NCBI GenBank assembly: GCA_016721425.1
Contig: JADKID010000017.1
Coordinates: forward strand, 62,001 to 126,000
Reading direction: 5' to 3'
Source: Bryobacterales bacterium
Lineage (GTDB): Bacteria > Acidobacteriota > Terriglobia > Bryobacterales > Bryobacteraceae
Length of the DNA stretch: 64,000 bases
Made by a program: the position numbers and the translations under genes. The notes beneath the pieces were generated by a model. That model did not search any database, was not told where the DNA came from, and saw only the letters and a list, made by a program, of their open reading frames with translations. Shown piece by piece: positions 1 to 8,969 of this stretch; position 1 is the stretch's first letter, and every line of letters starts with the position of its first letter.

Positions 1-2
1 GG

Positions 3-464
3 CGGAACGTGCCGGTGGCGGCACTGATCCCGCTGACGATTCTGTGGTTTGGCATTGAGGAAACACAGAAGGTGATGTTTTTGTTTGTGGCGTGCGCGCC
101 GTTTGTTTTTTCCGATGCGGTGCGGGCCATTACGTCGGTGCCGGACCGGTATGTGGAGACTGCGCAGACGCTGGGCGCCACGCAGTGGCAGATTGTGCGA
201 AAGGTGCTGATCACGCTGGCGCTGCCGAATATCTATTCCAGCCTGCGGGCGCTGTTTGGGATGGCGTTTGGCTACATCATGCTGGCGGAGCTGATCAACG
301 CCGAACACGGGCTGGGCTATCTGCTTTCCACCAGCCAGCGGCGGGGCTTGTCCGAGCACATCATTCTGATCCTGTTCCTGATTGGGCTGATCGCGTTTCT
401 GATCGACCGGTTTCTACTGTGGATGCAGCGGGGCCTGTTTCCTTATCTGGCGGGGTCCGAATGA
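3..464 (+). CDS. ABC transporter permease, C-terminal part (NitT/TauT type)
   Basis: This is the 3' part of an inner-membrane permease; the reading frame is open to the window edge, so the 5' end is missing. About 153 residues are visible. They contain at least three hydrophobic segments and the EAA-type loop near residues 50-65 (VETAQTLGATQWQIVRKV), which contacts the ATPase. This loop, and the R-N-V-P start followed by A-L-I-P-L and W-F-G, are typical of the SsuC/TauC/NrtB permeases that import nitrate, sulfonates or similar anions. Its stop codon overlaps the ATPase start (ATGA), so the two are co-translated. The substrate cannot be told; the binding protein is presumably upstream. Confidence 0.85.
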   Translation, partial: RNVPVAALIPLTILWFGIEETQKVMFLFVACAPFVFSDAVRAITSVPDRYVETAQTLGATQWQIVRKVLITLALPNIYSSLRALFGMAFGYIMLAELINAEHGLGYLLSTSQRRGLSEHIILILFLIGLIAFLIDRFLLWMQRGLFPYLAGSE

Positions 465-1294
465 GCGAGCAAGCGACAGAGGCCATGGTGGTGGATTTCC
501 GGAAGGTGAGCAAGACCTTCCACGAGGGGACGTCGGCGGAGTATACGGCCATCCGGGACGTCACGTTTTCAGTGCCGGACCGGCCGGGCAATGGCGAGTT
601 CATCGGGATCCTGGGCCCATCGGGCTGCGGCAAATCCACCGTGCTGCGGCTGATCGCCGGGCTGCGGCCGCACTTCCCGGCAACGACGGGGACGGTGACG
701 GTCTTCGGCAAAGAGATCGAGGGGCCGGGGCCGGACCGCGGCATGGTGTTCCAGGATTACACATCGTTTGACAACCGCACGGTGCTGGACAACGTGGCGT
801 TTGGGCTGGAGTGCGCGGGCGTGGGGCGGCGTGAGCGGGAGGAGCAGGCGCGGGAGTGGATCGGCAAGGTGGGGCTGAACATCGGCCGGGATGCGTCCAA
901 GTATCCGCACCAGCTTTCGGGCGGGATGAGGCAGCGGGTGGCGATTGCGCGGTCATTGATTCTGAAGCCGCGGATCATCCTGATGGACGAGCCGTTTGGG
1001 GCGCTGGATCCGGCGACGCGGCTGAACATGCAGGATCTGCTGGTGGAGTTGTGGCGGGAGTTGCAGGCGACGGTCTTTTTTGTGACGCATGATGTGAATG
1101 AGGCGGTGTATCTGGGCGACCGGGTGTACATCTTCTCGCCGGCGCCTGGGACGATTTTGCACGAGCTGGAAGTGCCGGCTCCGGACCGGCCGGCGCGTGT
1201 GATGCAGCGGGAGAAGGAGTTTGGCCGCGTGGCGCTGGAGATCCGCGACATTATCGAGAAGCTGGAGGCTTCGGCCCGGCAGGAGCGCGACTGA
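461..1294 (+). CDS. ABC transporter ATP-binding protein (NitT/TauT type)
   Basis: This is the cytoplasmic ATPase that powers the preceding permease. The 277-residue product has Walker A GPSGCGKST (Lys58), Q-loop VFQDYTSF, signature LSGGMRQR (from residue 152), Walker B ILMDEP and H-loop THD. The length and the short C-terminal tail fit the SsuB/TauB group. I chose the ATG at 461 because it overlaps the permease stop in an ATGA arrangement; the frame is open further upstream, but that part is a shadow of the permease. A stretch before Walker A (PDRPGNGEF) is slightly longer than usual. The next gene starts in its stop codon (TGATG). Confidence 0.93.
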   Translation: MSEQATEAMVVDFRKVSKTFHEGTSAEYTAIRDVTFSVPDRPGNGEFIGILGPSGCGKSTVLRLIAGLRPHFPATTGTVTVFGKEIEGPGPDRGMVFQDYTSFDNRTVLDNVAFGLECAGVGRREREEQAREWIGKVGLNIGRDASKYPHQLSGGMRQRVAIARSLILKPRIILMDEPFGALDPATRLNMQDLLVELWRELQATVFFVTHDVNEAVYLGDRVYIFSPAPGTILHELEVPAPDRPARVMQREKEFGRVALEIRDIIEKLEASARQERD

Positions 1295-2187
1295 TGCCGC
1301 CACCGCTGCCACCGCTGCCGCCGACGCAAGGGATCCAACGCCCGGGCGCGGGCGTGTATCTGAAGCGCGCCTTTTTCTACCGCTGGAATGTGCTGCTGTT
1401 TCTGGGCGCGGCGGCGGCGGCGCTGCTGAGCCCTTTGCCGGACGTGGCGCTGCCGCTGGTGGCGGCGGCGGAGCTGGTGTATCTGACGGGGCTGATTTCG
1501 CACCCGAAGTTCCGCGACGCGGTGGACGCGCAGCATCATCAGGAGGCGAGCAGCCAGGCGGCGGTGGCCGGGCAGCGATCCGTGCAGGACATTGTGGCGC
1601 AGTTTCCGATGCAGGACCGGCAGCGGTTTGACCAACTGCGGGCGCGGTGCCTGGAGATGCGGCAGATCGCCATGGGCGTGCGGGGCAAGCAGGAGGCGGC
1701 CGGCGAAGATCCGAATACGGCGGCACTGGACCGGCTGCTGTGGGTGTTCCTGCGGCTGCTGGTTTCGCAGCAGGCGATGACGCGGTTTTTGCAGCGTACG
1801 GACGTGCGGGATATTCAGGCGAAGCTGGATTCGGCGCGGCAGCAGGCGGAGGCGCAGGCTGGCGGGGACGAGCGGATCTTGCGATCGTTGCAGGATTCGG
1901 TGGCGGTGCAGGAGCAGCGGCTGGAGAACTACAGCAGCGCCAAAAAGAACGCGGAGTTTGTGCGGGTGGAGCTGGACCGCATTGAGGCCAAGATTCAGGC
2001 GATCACGGAGGCGGCGGTGAACCGGCAGGATCCGAACTTCCTGACGAGCCAGATCGATTCGGTGACGGCCAGCATGCACTCCACGGAGAAGGCGATCAGC
2101 GAGTTGCAGGAGATCACTGGGTTTGTCGAAGAGATGCAGCAGCCGCCGGTGATTCTGGGCGCGGACTTCGGGCAGGTGAAGCAATGA
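1294..2187 (+). CDS. Membrane-anchored coiled-coil protein of unknown function
   Basis: I do not recognise a family. The 297-residue product starts with a proline-rich tail (PPPLPPLPP), then has a hydrophobic hairpin at about residues 30-70 that looks like two membrane helices, followed by a long charged region rich in Q, E, R and A with predicted coiled coils (about 85-280). The large part would sit in the cytoplasm. It overlaps the ABC ATPase by one base and the AAA+ ATPase gene by four bases, so the three are almost certainly made together. A role as membrane anchor or adaptor for the AAA+ protein is inference from this arrangement only. Confidence 0.75.
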   Translation: MPPPLPPLPPTQGIQRPGAGVYLKRAFFYRWNVLLFLGAAAAALLSPLPDVALPLVAAAELVYLTGLISHPKFRDAVDAQHHQEASSQAAVAGQRSVQDIVAQFPMQDRQRFDQLRARCLEMRQIAMGVRGKQEAAGEDPNTAALDRLLWVFLRLLVSQQAMTRFLQRTDVRDIQAKLDSARQQAEAQAGGDERILRSLQDSVAVQEQRLENYSSAKKNAEFVRVELDRIEAKIQAITEAAVNRQDPNFLTSQIDSVTASMHSTEKAISELQEITGFVEEMQQPPVILGADFGQVKQ

Positions 2188-3893
2188 CGCCGTGGGCGGC
2201 GCGGTTGTCCGAGCTGTATTTCTCGCGCACGACAGCGCTGTTTGCGCTGCATGGGAATGTGCAGGATCTGATCGCCAGCGAGGGCGGATACACGACGCTG
2301 GCGGACTACCTGACAGGGCAGATCTTCGGGCGTTGGGACCTGGTGTTGCATTACGATCTGGCACGGGGTCTGCGGGCGTTTGCGGGGGCGGACGCGGCGC
2401 GGCTGAAAGAGATGGTGGTGCTGGCGAACCGGAAGGTCGGGGACCTGACGCAGGCGAGGCGCGATCCGGCGATGGCGTTCGCAATGATCGACCGGTTCGT
2501 GCAGAACAACATCATGGCGAGCGAGGGCGACCGCGTATCGGCGGCGGTGATTATCGATCAGGCCAGTTTCCTGTTGCCGGCCGGGGAGCCGGGGCGGCTG
2601 TCGATGCCGGCGGCCACGCAGATTGTCACGCTGCTGAACTGGGCGGCCAGCCCGCACCTGAAGCGGCTGAACATGGCGTTTGTCCTGATCGACGAGAAGC
2701 TCGCGGCATTGAGCGAGCGGCTGGTGGCGAGCCCGCACACGGCGTCGATTGAGATTCCGCTGCCGGACGCGGAAGCGCGGCAGGAGTATATCGGGTTTGC
2801 CGTGGGCGAGCGGGCGATGGCGGAGTTTTCGGACTACAGCGCGCCGGAACTGGCCGCGAACACGGCGGGAATTTCGCTGATCGATCTGAACGTGATGCTG
2901 CGCTCGGCGCTGGATGGGAATCAGCGGCTGGATGCGCCGCGGCTGCGGAAGCTGAAGAAGGAATTGATCGAGCGGCAATCGCAGGGTCTGCTGGAGTTTG
3001 TGGAGCCGCGCTGGAACTTCGATGTGTGGATCGGTCATCCGCCGATCAAACAAAGGCTGCGGGACGATGCGACACTGCTGAAGCGCGGCGAGTTGCAGAC
3101 GCTACCGATGGGGTATCTGGTGTGCGGCGCGGTGGGGACGGGCAAGAGTTTCCTGGCGCAGTGCCTGGCGGGGGAGATCGGGATCCCGTGCGTGGTGCTG
3201 CGCAATTTCCGCTCGAAGTATGTGGGCGAGACCGAGGGCAATCTGGAGCGGCTCTTGAATCTGCTGCGGGCGCTGGGGCCGGTGGTAGTTGTGGTGGATG
3301 AGGCCGATGCAGCGTTGGGCGATCGGGATCAGCAGGGCGACTCCGGCACGTCGAGCCGGGTGTTTTCGATGATCGCGACGCAGATGGGCGATACGCGGTA
3401 TCGCGGGAAGATTTTGTGGATGCTGCTGACGGCGCGGCCGGATCTGCTGCCGATCGATTTGAAGCGGCAGGGCCGGGCGGAAGTACACATCCCGCTGTTC
3501 TATCCGATGGAGCAGGCCGAGTTGCGCGCGATGTTCGTGGCGATGGCGCGCAAGGCGGGCGCGACCCTGGCGGCAGAGGATATTCCGGAGATCCCGCATG
3601 TGGGCCAGTTGTCAGGCGCGGATGTGGAGGGGCTGGTGGGGCGGGCGCAGCGGGCATCGTTGTTGGGCGGATCCAAGGTGATCACGCGCGAGGCGCTGGC
3701 CGGGGCGGTGGCGCAGTTTCTGCCGGCGACCAGCGGGATGGAAAAAGAGATGCAGGAGATCGCGGCGATATTGGAGTGTACGGACAAGCAGTTTTTGCCG
3801 GCGGCCGTGCAGATGCGGATCGATGCCGCGGGCGGACGGGCGGCGTTGCAGGAGCGGTATGCGGCGTTGCGCCGGCAGTTGGAGATGAACTAG
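2184..3893 (+). CDS. AAA+ ATPase, Ycf46-like (degenerate plus active ATPase domain)
   Basis: This is a 569-residue cytoplasmic AAA+ protein. Residues 1-250 look like a degenerate ATPase domain without Walker A, with a Walker B-like strand (AAVIIDQASFLLP) and a dipeptide IPLPD region. A linker (GLLEFVEPRWNFD) leads to an active domain with Walker A GAVGTGKS (Lys321), Walker B VVVVDEAD (Asp372, Glu373) and a sensor/arginine segment TARPDLLPIDLKRQGRAE. The degenerate-plus-active order and the linker resemble Ycf46-type proteins of cyanobacteria and plastids; this is recognition by eye. It overlaps the preceding gene by ATGA. No protease, helicase or other effector domain is attached, so a remodelling role on a partner, perhaps the preceding membrane protein, is inferred. 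Confidence 0.85.
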   Translation: MTPWAARLSELYFSRTTALFALHGNVQDLIASEGGYTTLADYLTGQIFGRWDLVLHYDLARGLRAFAGADAARLKEMVVLANRKVGDLTQARRDPAMAFAMIDRFVQNNIMASEGDRVSAAVIIDQASFLLPAGEPGRLSMPAATQIVTLLNWAASPHLKRLNMAFVLIDEKLAALSERLVASPHTASIEIPLPDAEARQEYIGFAVGERAMAEFSDYSAPELAANTAGISLIDLNVMLRSALDGNQRLDAPRLRKLKKELIERQSQGLLEFVEPRWNFDVWIGHPPIKQRLRDDATLLKRGELQTLPMGYLVCGAVGTGKSFLAQCLAGEIGIPCVVLRNFRSKYVGETEGNLERLLNLLRALGPVVVVVDEADAALGDRDQQGDSGTSSRVFSMIATQMGDTRYRGKILWMLLTARPDLLPIDLKRQGRAEVHIPLFYPMEQAELRAMFVAMARKAGATLAAEDIPEIPHVGQLSGADVEGLVGRAQRASLLGGSKVITREALAGAVAQFLPATSGMEKEMQEIAAILECTDKQFLPAAVQMRIDAAGGRAALQERYAALRRQLEMN

Positions 3894-3902
3894 GAGGACC
3901 TG

Positions 3903-4193
3903 ATGGCACGCATGAACTGGTTTGACGAGAGCACGCACCACCCCGTGATTGACGAGCAGGTGGGAAAGCTGGAATCCTTCGCGGACGCGATGGCGGACGG
4001 CATCATCGAGAAGCAGGAAGTGGAGCGGCAGGAGCTGGCGCTGGTAGCCGTGATGAAAGAAGTGGAAGGGCAGTTGAACGATGCGCAGCACGCGGCCGTG
4101 ACGAAGTTGCTGGTGGAGCTGAGCGCATACAACGTGATGCGCACACTTCATGAGCTGCACGCGCAGCGGCTGCAGAACGTATTGAACCGGTAG
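3903..4193 (+). CDS. Small helical protein of unknown function in the AAA+ operon
   Basis: A 96-residue, acidic, probably all-helical soluble protein with no signal peptide and no motif I know. It begins MARMNWFDEST and contains two amphipathic stretches. The start is supported by an AGGAGG ribosome binding site at 3892-3897, six bases before the ATG. It lies nine bases after the AAA+ gene and eight bases before ridA, so it belongs to the same transcript. A role as adaptor or regulator of the AAA+ ATPase is only a guess from position. Confidence 0.75.
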   Translation: MARMNWFDESTHHPVIDEQVGKLESFADAMADGIIEKQEVERQELALVAVMKEVEGQLNDAQHAAVTKLLVELSAYNVMRTLHELHAQRLQNVLNR

Positions 4194-4201
4194 GGAGCGC
4201 C

Positions 4202-4579
4202 ATGAAAGAGATCATCTCGACTGAACTGGCGCCGAAGGCGATTGGGCCGTATTCGCAGGCGGTGAAGCACCACGGGCTGGTGTTTTGCAGCGGGCAGATC
4301 CCGCTGGATCCGGCGACGGGGCAACTGGTGGAAGGCGGCATTGAGGAGCAGACGGTGCGTGTGCTGGAGAGCCTGGGCGCTGTTTTGCGGGCCGCGGGGG
4401 CGTCGTACGAAACGGTGCTCAAAACGACGATTTTTGTGCAGGATTTGAACGATTTTGCAGCGGTAAACGAGGTTTACGGACGCTACTTCCCGGTGGACCC
4501 GCCGGCGCGCGCGACGGTGCAGGCGGCACGGCTGCCGCGCGACGTGAAGGTGGAGATCGAAGCGATCGCGTTTACTTGA
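4202..4579 (+). CDS. ridA: RidA family enamine/imine deaminase
   Basis: RidA proteins hydrolyse reactive 2-aminoacrylate and related enamines that escape from PLP enzymes, protecting metabolism in the cytoplasm. The 125-residue product has the family hallmarks: IGPYSQAVKHHGLVFCSGQIP near the N terminus, the central V-L-x-A-A-G segment, and the C-terminal PPARATVQAARLPRDVKVEIEAIA, which includes the conserved substrate-binding arginine. Length is normal for the family. It follows the unknown 96-residue gene by eight bases, and its end overlaps a convergent propeller gene by eight bases. Confidence 0.95.
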   Translation: MKEIISTELAPKAIGPYSQAVKHHGLVFCSGQIPLDPATGQLVEGGIEEQTVRVLESLGAVLRAAGASYETVLKTTIFVQDLNDFAAVNEVYGRYFPVDPPARATVQAARLPRDVKVEIEAIAFT

Positions 4580-5921
4580 TAGCGAAAAGCTGGTTGCGGT
4601 TGACCACGTAGAGCACGCCGTTGGCGGCCACGGGTGTGCAGTAGACGCTGCTGCCCATGTTCATCTCGGCGATCTGCTTCTTGGTTTTGGACGCCTCCAG
4701 GATGGTGACGTCGCCGTCCTCGTCGCCGATGTAGATCTTGCCGTCGATCACCATGGGCGAGCCCCAGATGGCGGCGAGCATATCGTGGACCCAGAACTCC
4801 TTGCCGGTGTCGGGATCGATGGCGTGGACGAAGCCGGAGAAATCGGCGTAGAAGAGGACGCCGTTGTAGAGGGCGCCGGTGGAGATGGAGCGGCGGATTT
4901 TGTCGAAGTGCCAGAGGCGGCCGGCCTGGGTGAGATCGCCGCGTTTGGTGGCGTCGATGGCATAGAGGTGGCCGACACCCTCGCCGTGTTCGGGGTCCTG
5001 GCCGTTGGCGATGTAGACGCGGTTGTTGTGGATGATGGGCGTGGCGATGAGCTCATTGCGCGTCTTGGGCCAGACGGACTCGGGCGGGTTGGTGTTGAAC
5101 TCCCAGAGCTTTTTGCCGGATGCGGCATCGTAGCCGCGGACCCAGCCATCGCCCTGCGCGCTGACGGCCTGCACGACGTCGCCGATCTTGCCGATGGCGG
5201 GGGAGGACCACTGGCCGTGGAGGATCTTGTCGCCCACCGAGTTGTCTTCCCAGGCAAGCTTGCCGGTCTTTTTGTTGAGCGCAATGATGGAGGGCGCCTT
5301 GGAGGAGGGGATGTTGACGTGGCTCTCGTCCTGGCCGTTGGAGGTGGAGACGTAGACGAGATCGCCCCAGACGACGGGGGAGGAGTTGGCGAGATTGTGG
5401 GGCTGGGAGCCGACCTCTTCCATCATGTCGAACTTCCAGATCACCTTGCCATCCTTGATCTGAAAGCAGACCACCTCGGCGCGATTGTTGACGTAGTAGG
5501 CGAGGTCGCCCTCGATGAGCGGGCTGGAGGCGACGCCCTGATAGGGCCAATCGTTGACGCGGCCGGCGGGGAGTTTGTCGGAGACGATCTGATAAAGCAG
5601 CTGGCCGTCGGATTCACGGAAGGCCATGAGGACGCCCTTGTCGCCCTTGATCTTGGGATCCTTGTTGCCCTCATTGTTGGTGCCAACGAGGATTACACCG
5701 CCCGCGACAACGGGATTGCCGTAGGCCTGGGAGCCGAGCGTGGCCACCCACTTGATATTGGTCTTCTTGGCTGCATCCCAACTGGTGGCGATGCCCTTTT
5801 GGGAGGAGACCATGTTGCGGTCCGCGGTGCCGCCCCACATGGGCCAATCGTTGGTGCCGGGGTCGCCGGCAAAGAGTGCGGCCGGAGCCGCGAGGACCAG
5901 AGTGAGGATAGAGTGTTTCAT
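4572..5921 (-). CDS. Secreted PQQ-like beta-propeller protein
   Basis: The 449-residue product has an N-terminal signal peptide (MKHSILTLVLAAPAALFAG) and then the opening DWPMWGGTADRN, typical of the PQQ-binding-like propellers common in Acidobacteriota and Planctomycetota. Repeats of the G-x-x-Y-x-G-x-x-D-G-x-v/l-x-A-l-d type and W-motif blades (GKLAWEDNS, GKKLWEFN, GKEFWVHD) run through the protein. No cytochrome c or clear metal/PQQ catalytic set is visible, so dehydrogenase activity is not supported; binding or scaffolding in the periplasm is equally likely. Its ATG overlaps the stop of the upstream propeller gene, showing translational coupling. Confidence 0.85.
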   Translation of the reverse strand: MKHSILTLVLAAPAALFAGDPGTNDWPMWGGTADRNMVSSQKGIATSWDAAKKTNIKWVATLGSQAYGNPVVAGGVILVGTNNEGNKDPKIKGDKGVLMAFRESDGQLLYQIVSDKLPAGRVNDWPYQGVASSPLIEGDLAYYVNNRAEVVCFQIKDGKVIWKFDMMEEVGSQPHNLANSSPVVWGDLVYVSTSNGQDESHVNIPSSKAPSIIALNKKTGKLAWEDNSVGDKILHGQWSSPAIGKIGDVVQAVSAQGDGWVRGYDAASGKKLWEFNTNPPESVWPKTRNELIATPIIHNNRVYIANGQDPEHGEGVGHLYAIDATKRGDLTQAGRLWHFDKIRRSISTGALYNGVLFYADFSGFVHAIDPDTGKEFWVHDMLAAIWGSPMVIDGKIYIGDEDGDVTILEASKTKKQIAEMNMGSSVYCTPVAANGVLYVVNRNQLFAIK

Positions 5922-8107
5922 CGGTTCGCCGTCACCTTCAGGTTGTCATAGAAGACGCCAAACTGCGCGTCGCCAAAGAGGCCGGGACTGCCCTCGCGGT
6001 TGCCGACGGGATCGATCTTCTCGATGAGCCACGAGGCCGGCTCGGGATCGCCCTTCTTCCACGCCTTGGCCTGGAGGCGGACTTTGCCGTCGGGCAGGTT
6101 TTCGGCGCGGAGTTTGAGGTGGTACCAGGTGTCTTTGAGCCAGGGGAAACTGACGGCGACGGTGCGCTGTGTTTCGGGCTGCCAGGGGAGCAGTTCGAGG
6201 CGCTGGGCGTTGCCGAAGAGGACTAGGCCATAGCGTTGGGCGAAGATGCCGACGTCGCCCTGCTGACGCCGTCTTTCGGGAGCGCGGACATCGGCCTCCA
6301 CGGTGTAATCGTGGAAGTCATTGGGGCCGAAGAAGATGCGCATGCGCTTGAACAGGGTCTCGTTGGGCAGCTTGGCAATGACCTTGTTACCCTCGAGTTC
6401 CTGCACTTCGAATTTGCCGGCGACGGCGCTGATCCAATTGGGGGGCACGGCGGCGGGGGCCATGGATTCGAAGTCCTCGGACCAACCGAAGGCGGGCGCG
6501 ACGCGAACGCGGGCTTCGCCGGTGACGCCGGCTACGGTGGCTTTGACAAGGCCGGCCTGGCCGGTGTTGGCGGCGGGCGCTTTGTAGGTGGCACCGTCGA
6601 GGGCGCCGGGGAGTTTATCGAGAGACCAGGCAGCGGTTTCCTCGCGGAGGAGGCGGCCCTGGGCGTCGAAGGAGAAGGCGCGAAAGGCGGCGGTCTGGCC
6701 GGGCTTGAGGAGGGCCTCGGCGGGTCGCACCTGCACCCAGGCGACGGGGCCGGCGCCGGCGGGGAGCGGGGGTTGCTTAACGGTGGGAGTGGGCGTGGTC
6801 TTGCGGCCGATGCAATAGAGGTTATCGGCGGAGGCGAAGATGACGCGGCCGTGGGCGACGGCGGCGCTGGCGAGGATGGGCTCGGGCGTGCCGGCGGAAT
6901 AGAGGCCGGTCTGGCTGACGGGCAGGGTGACCTCGCTGAGCACGTCCACGGATTCGCCGCGGGGCTTGAGGATGAAGATGTGGCCGGCCTCAGTGCCGAC
7001 GTAGAGCTTGCCATCGGCTTGGACGAGGGATGCCTTTTGATTGGCGCCGAGACTCTTCTTGTAGAGGGTGCGGCCGGTTTCGGCATCGAAGGCTTCGAGG
7101 TTGGAGTTGTTGTCGATCTGGTAGACGCGGTCGCCATCGGAGATGGGCGAGGAGTAGCCTGCCTCAAAGCCGCGGTTGGCCCACTTGGCATTGGCCACAG
7201 GGACCGTGCCCTTGGAGCCGGCATCGACCGCGGCGATCATGCCCATGACATTGGTATCGAGGTTCTCGTCGCCGTGGGAGACGATGGCGTATTTGCCGGC
7301 CATGACGACGGCGGTGTTGATGCCGCGCTTGGCCATCTCAAAGCGCCAGACGGGCTCGCCGGTCTGCGGCTTGACGGCGACGACGGAGCCATCGCCGAGG
7401 CCGGTGATGAGGAGGCGTGTGCCGTTGACCTCGGTGATGATGGGGTTGGAGTAACTGGTGTCGTAGGGGCGGCCGCCGGGGGTGGAGACGTAGACTGTGG
7501 CCCCGGTGCGTTTATCGAAGGCGAGGATGCGGTGGGAGCGGTTGGCGAGGGTGCCCCAGGTGCTGGCGATGGCGGAGACGATGACGAGATCGCCATCGAC
7601 GATGGGGGAGACGGTGCGGCCGCCGTGAGTGGTGAAGAGGCCGTAGTCTTCGACGAGCGAGCGCTGCCAGACGAGCTTGCCATCCTTGGAGAGGGCGATG
7701 AGCGTGCCGTTGCCGCCGAAAGCGTAGACGTTGGCGGTCTCGGTATCAACGGCGGGCGAGGACCAGGCGATGCGATGCGGGGGGACGTCGCTGAGATAGA
7801 GATTCCAGCGGTGCTCCCAGAGCAGCTTGCCGGTATCGAGATCGAGGCAGAGCAGGCGCTCCTGGAGCGTCTCGCCCTTACCGGCGCCGTTCACCATGTA
7901 GAGATGGTTGCCGGCCACGACGGGGGTGGAGCGCGAGCCGTAGGGGGCTTTCCAGAGGAGGTTTTCGCCGGCGAGAGACCATTTCTCGGGCAGGTTCTTT
8001 TCGGTGGAGCGGCCGTCGCGGGACGGGCCTCGCCATTCGGGCCAATCGGCGCCCGGGAGCGGTAGAGTGAAGACGAGCGCGGTCCAGAGCAGTCCCCTCG
8101 TAAACAT
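5918..8107 (-). CDS. Secreted PQQ-like beta-propeller with C-terminal lectin-like domain
   Basis: This is a 729-residue exported protein. The signal peptide (MFTRGLLWTALVFTLPLPG) decides the start at 8107; the frame is open for 105 codons upstream, but that part is a shadow of the divergent gene. After the opening DWPEWRGPSRDG, a PQQ-like propeller covers about residues 22-430, a linker/Ig-like segment follows (about 450-540), and the last 190 residues (WSEDFESM to YDNLKVTANR) look like a concanavalin/laminin-G type domain related to DUF1080-like folds. Substrate and enzymatic activity are unknown; a sugar-binding extracellular role is inference. It is translated together with the next propeller (ATGA overlap). 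Confidence 0.85.
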   Translation of the reverse strand: MFTRGLLWTALVFTLPLPGADWPEWRGPSRDGRSTEKNLPEKWSLAGENLLWKAPYGSRSTPVVAGNHLYMVNGAGKGETLQERLLCLDLDTGKLLWEHRWNLYLSDVPPHRIAWSSPAVDTETANVYAFGGNGTLIALSKDGKLVWQRSLVEDYGLFTTHGGRTVSPIVDGDLVIVSAIASTWGTLANRSHRILAFDKRTGATVYVSTPGGRPYDTSYSNPIITEVNGTRLLITGLGDGSVVAVKPQTGEPVWRFEMAKRGINTAVVMAGKYAIVSHGDENLDTNVMGMIAAVDAGSKGTVPVANAKWANRGFEAGYSSPISDGDRVYQIDNNSNLEAFDAETGRTLYKKSLGANQKASLVQADGKLYVGTEAGHIFILKPRGESVDVLSEVTLPVSQTGLYSAGTPEPILASAAVAHGRVIFASADNLYCIGRKTTPTPTVKQPPLPAGAGPVAWVQVRPAEALLKPGQTAAFRAFSFDAQGRLLREETAAWSLDKLPGALDGATYKAPAANTGQAGLVKATVAGVTGEARVRVAPAFGWSEDFESMAPAAVPPNWISAVAGKFEVQELEGNKVIAKLPNETLFKRMRIFFGPNDFHDYTVEADVRAPERRRQQGDVGIFAQRYGLVLFGNAQRLELLPWQPETQRTVAVSFPWLKDTWYHLKLRAENLPDGKVRLQAKAWKKGDPEPASWLIEKIDPVGNREGSPGLFGDAQFGVFYDNLKVTANR

Positions 8108-8174
8108 GTACTCTATTCTACGCTTTCTTGGCGGGAGAGCCTGTAAAATGGACCGGAGGACAGGAGGGCTACCG

Positions 8175-8969
8175 ATGCGGTGGTTGACGATACTGTTGTG
8201 CGCGGCGGCTTTGGGCCAAACGCCTGCGCTGGATGAAGACCTGCTGACGGCGGCGCGGAAGGGCGACCTGGCGGGGGTAAAGGCGCTGCTGGAAAAGGGC
8301 GCGGGGCTGGAGACGAAGAGCCGGTATGGGCAGACTCCATTGTTCTTCGCGGCGCGCGGCGGCCACGAGGAGATGGTGAAGTTCCTGCTGGCGAAGGGCG
8401 CGACGCCGAACGTCAATGACACGTTCTACAAGATGTCGCTGCTGGCCGCGGCGGCGGACAAAGGCTACACCGGGATTGTGAAGGCGTTGATCGAGGGCGG
8501 CGCGACGGGCGCGGGTGAGGCTCTGGAGGCGGCGGCGGAGCGCGGATCAGTGGAGATGGCGACGATGCTGCTGGCGACTGGCAAACTGACGCCGGCCGAT
8601 CTGACGAAGGGGCTGACGGCGGCGGAGGCGACGAAGAAGCCGGAAGTGGTTGAGTTGCTCACCAAGGCCGGAGCGAAGCCGGCGCCGAAGCCGACGGCGG
8701 TGGTGAGCCCGGCGACGTTGAAGCTGTATGAGGGCAAGTTCAAGGGCGATCCGATCGGCGAGGTGACGTTCACGCTGAAGGAGAGCAAGTTATTCCTGGG
8801 TGTGCAGGGCCAGAGCCTGGAGATGGGCGCGTTTGACGACACGACCTTTGCGCTGCTGGTGCAGCCGGGGGCGACGTGGAAGTTCACGGTGGAGGGCGGG
8901 AAGGCCGGGGTGGTCACTTTCTCGCAGGGCGGACGGGTATTCCCGATGAAGAGGGTGGAAGCACAATGA
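8175..8969 (+). CDS. Secreted ankyrin-repeat protein with DUF3471-like C terminus
   Basis: The 264-residue product starts with a short signal peptide (MRWLTILLCAAALGQ). About four ankyrin repeats follow (residues 22-165; for example YGQTPLFFAARGGHEEMVKFLL), and the C-terminal 85 residues (from LKLYEGKFKGD) form a small beta-rich domain resembling DUF3471, often found after beta-lactamase-like domains. The start at 8175 is set by AGGAGG at 8162-8167, seven bases upstream; an in-frame extension to 8004 lies opposite the divergent gene and is rejected. Its stop overlaps the ATG of the next propeller gene, so the pair is co-translated. It probably mediates protein contacts outside the cytoplasm. 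Confidence 0.85.
   Translation: MRWLTILLCAAALGQTPALDEDLLTAARKGDLAGVKALLEKGAGLETKSRYGQTPLFFAARGGHEEMVKFLLAKGATPNVNDTFYKMSLLAAAADKGYTGIVKALIEGGATGAGEALEAAAERGSVEMATMLLATGKLTPADLTKGLTAAEATKKPEVVELLTKAGAKPAPKPTAVVSPATLKLYEGKFKGDPIGEVTFTLKESKLFLGVQGQSLEMGAFDDTTFALLVQPGATWKFTVEGGKAGVVTFSQGGRVFPMKRVEAQ

Noticed and set aside
757..2484. Long open frame on the minus strand opposite the importer ATPase, coiled-coil and AAA+ genes.
   Set aside because: Its translation is proline- and arginine-rich with no domain, as expected for the antisense of GC-rich coding DNA. The plus-strand genes carry recognisable motifs.
6236..8065. A plus-strand open frame of about 600 codons opposite the second propeller.
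   Set aside because: Glycine/aspartate-rich without motifs, and antisense to a gene with a signal peptide and propeller repeats.
8108..8422. Extended N terminus for the second propeller gene.
   Set aside because: The added residues show no propeller or signal features and overlap the ankyrin gene. The signal peptide begins at 8107.
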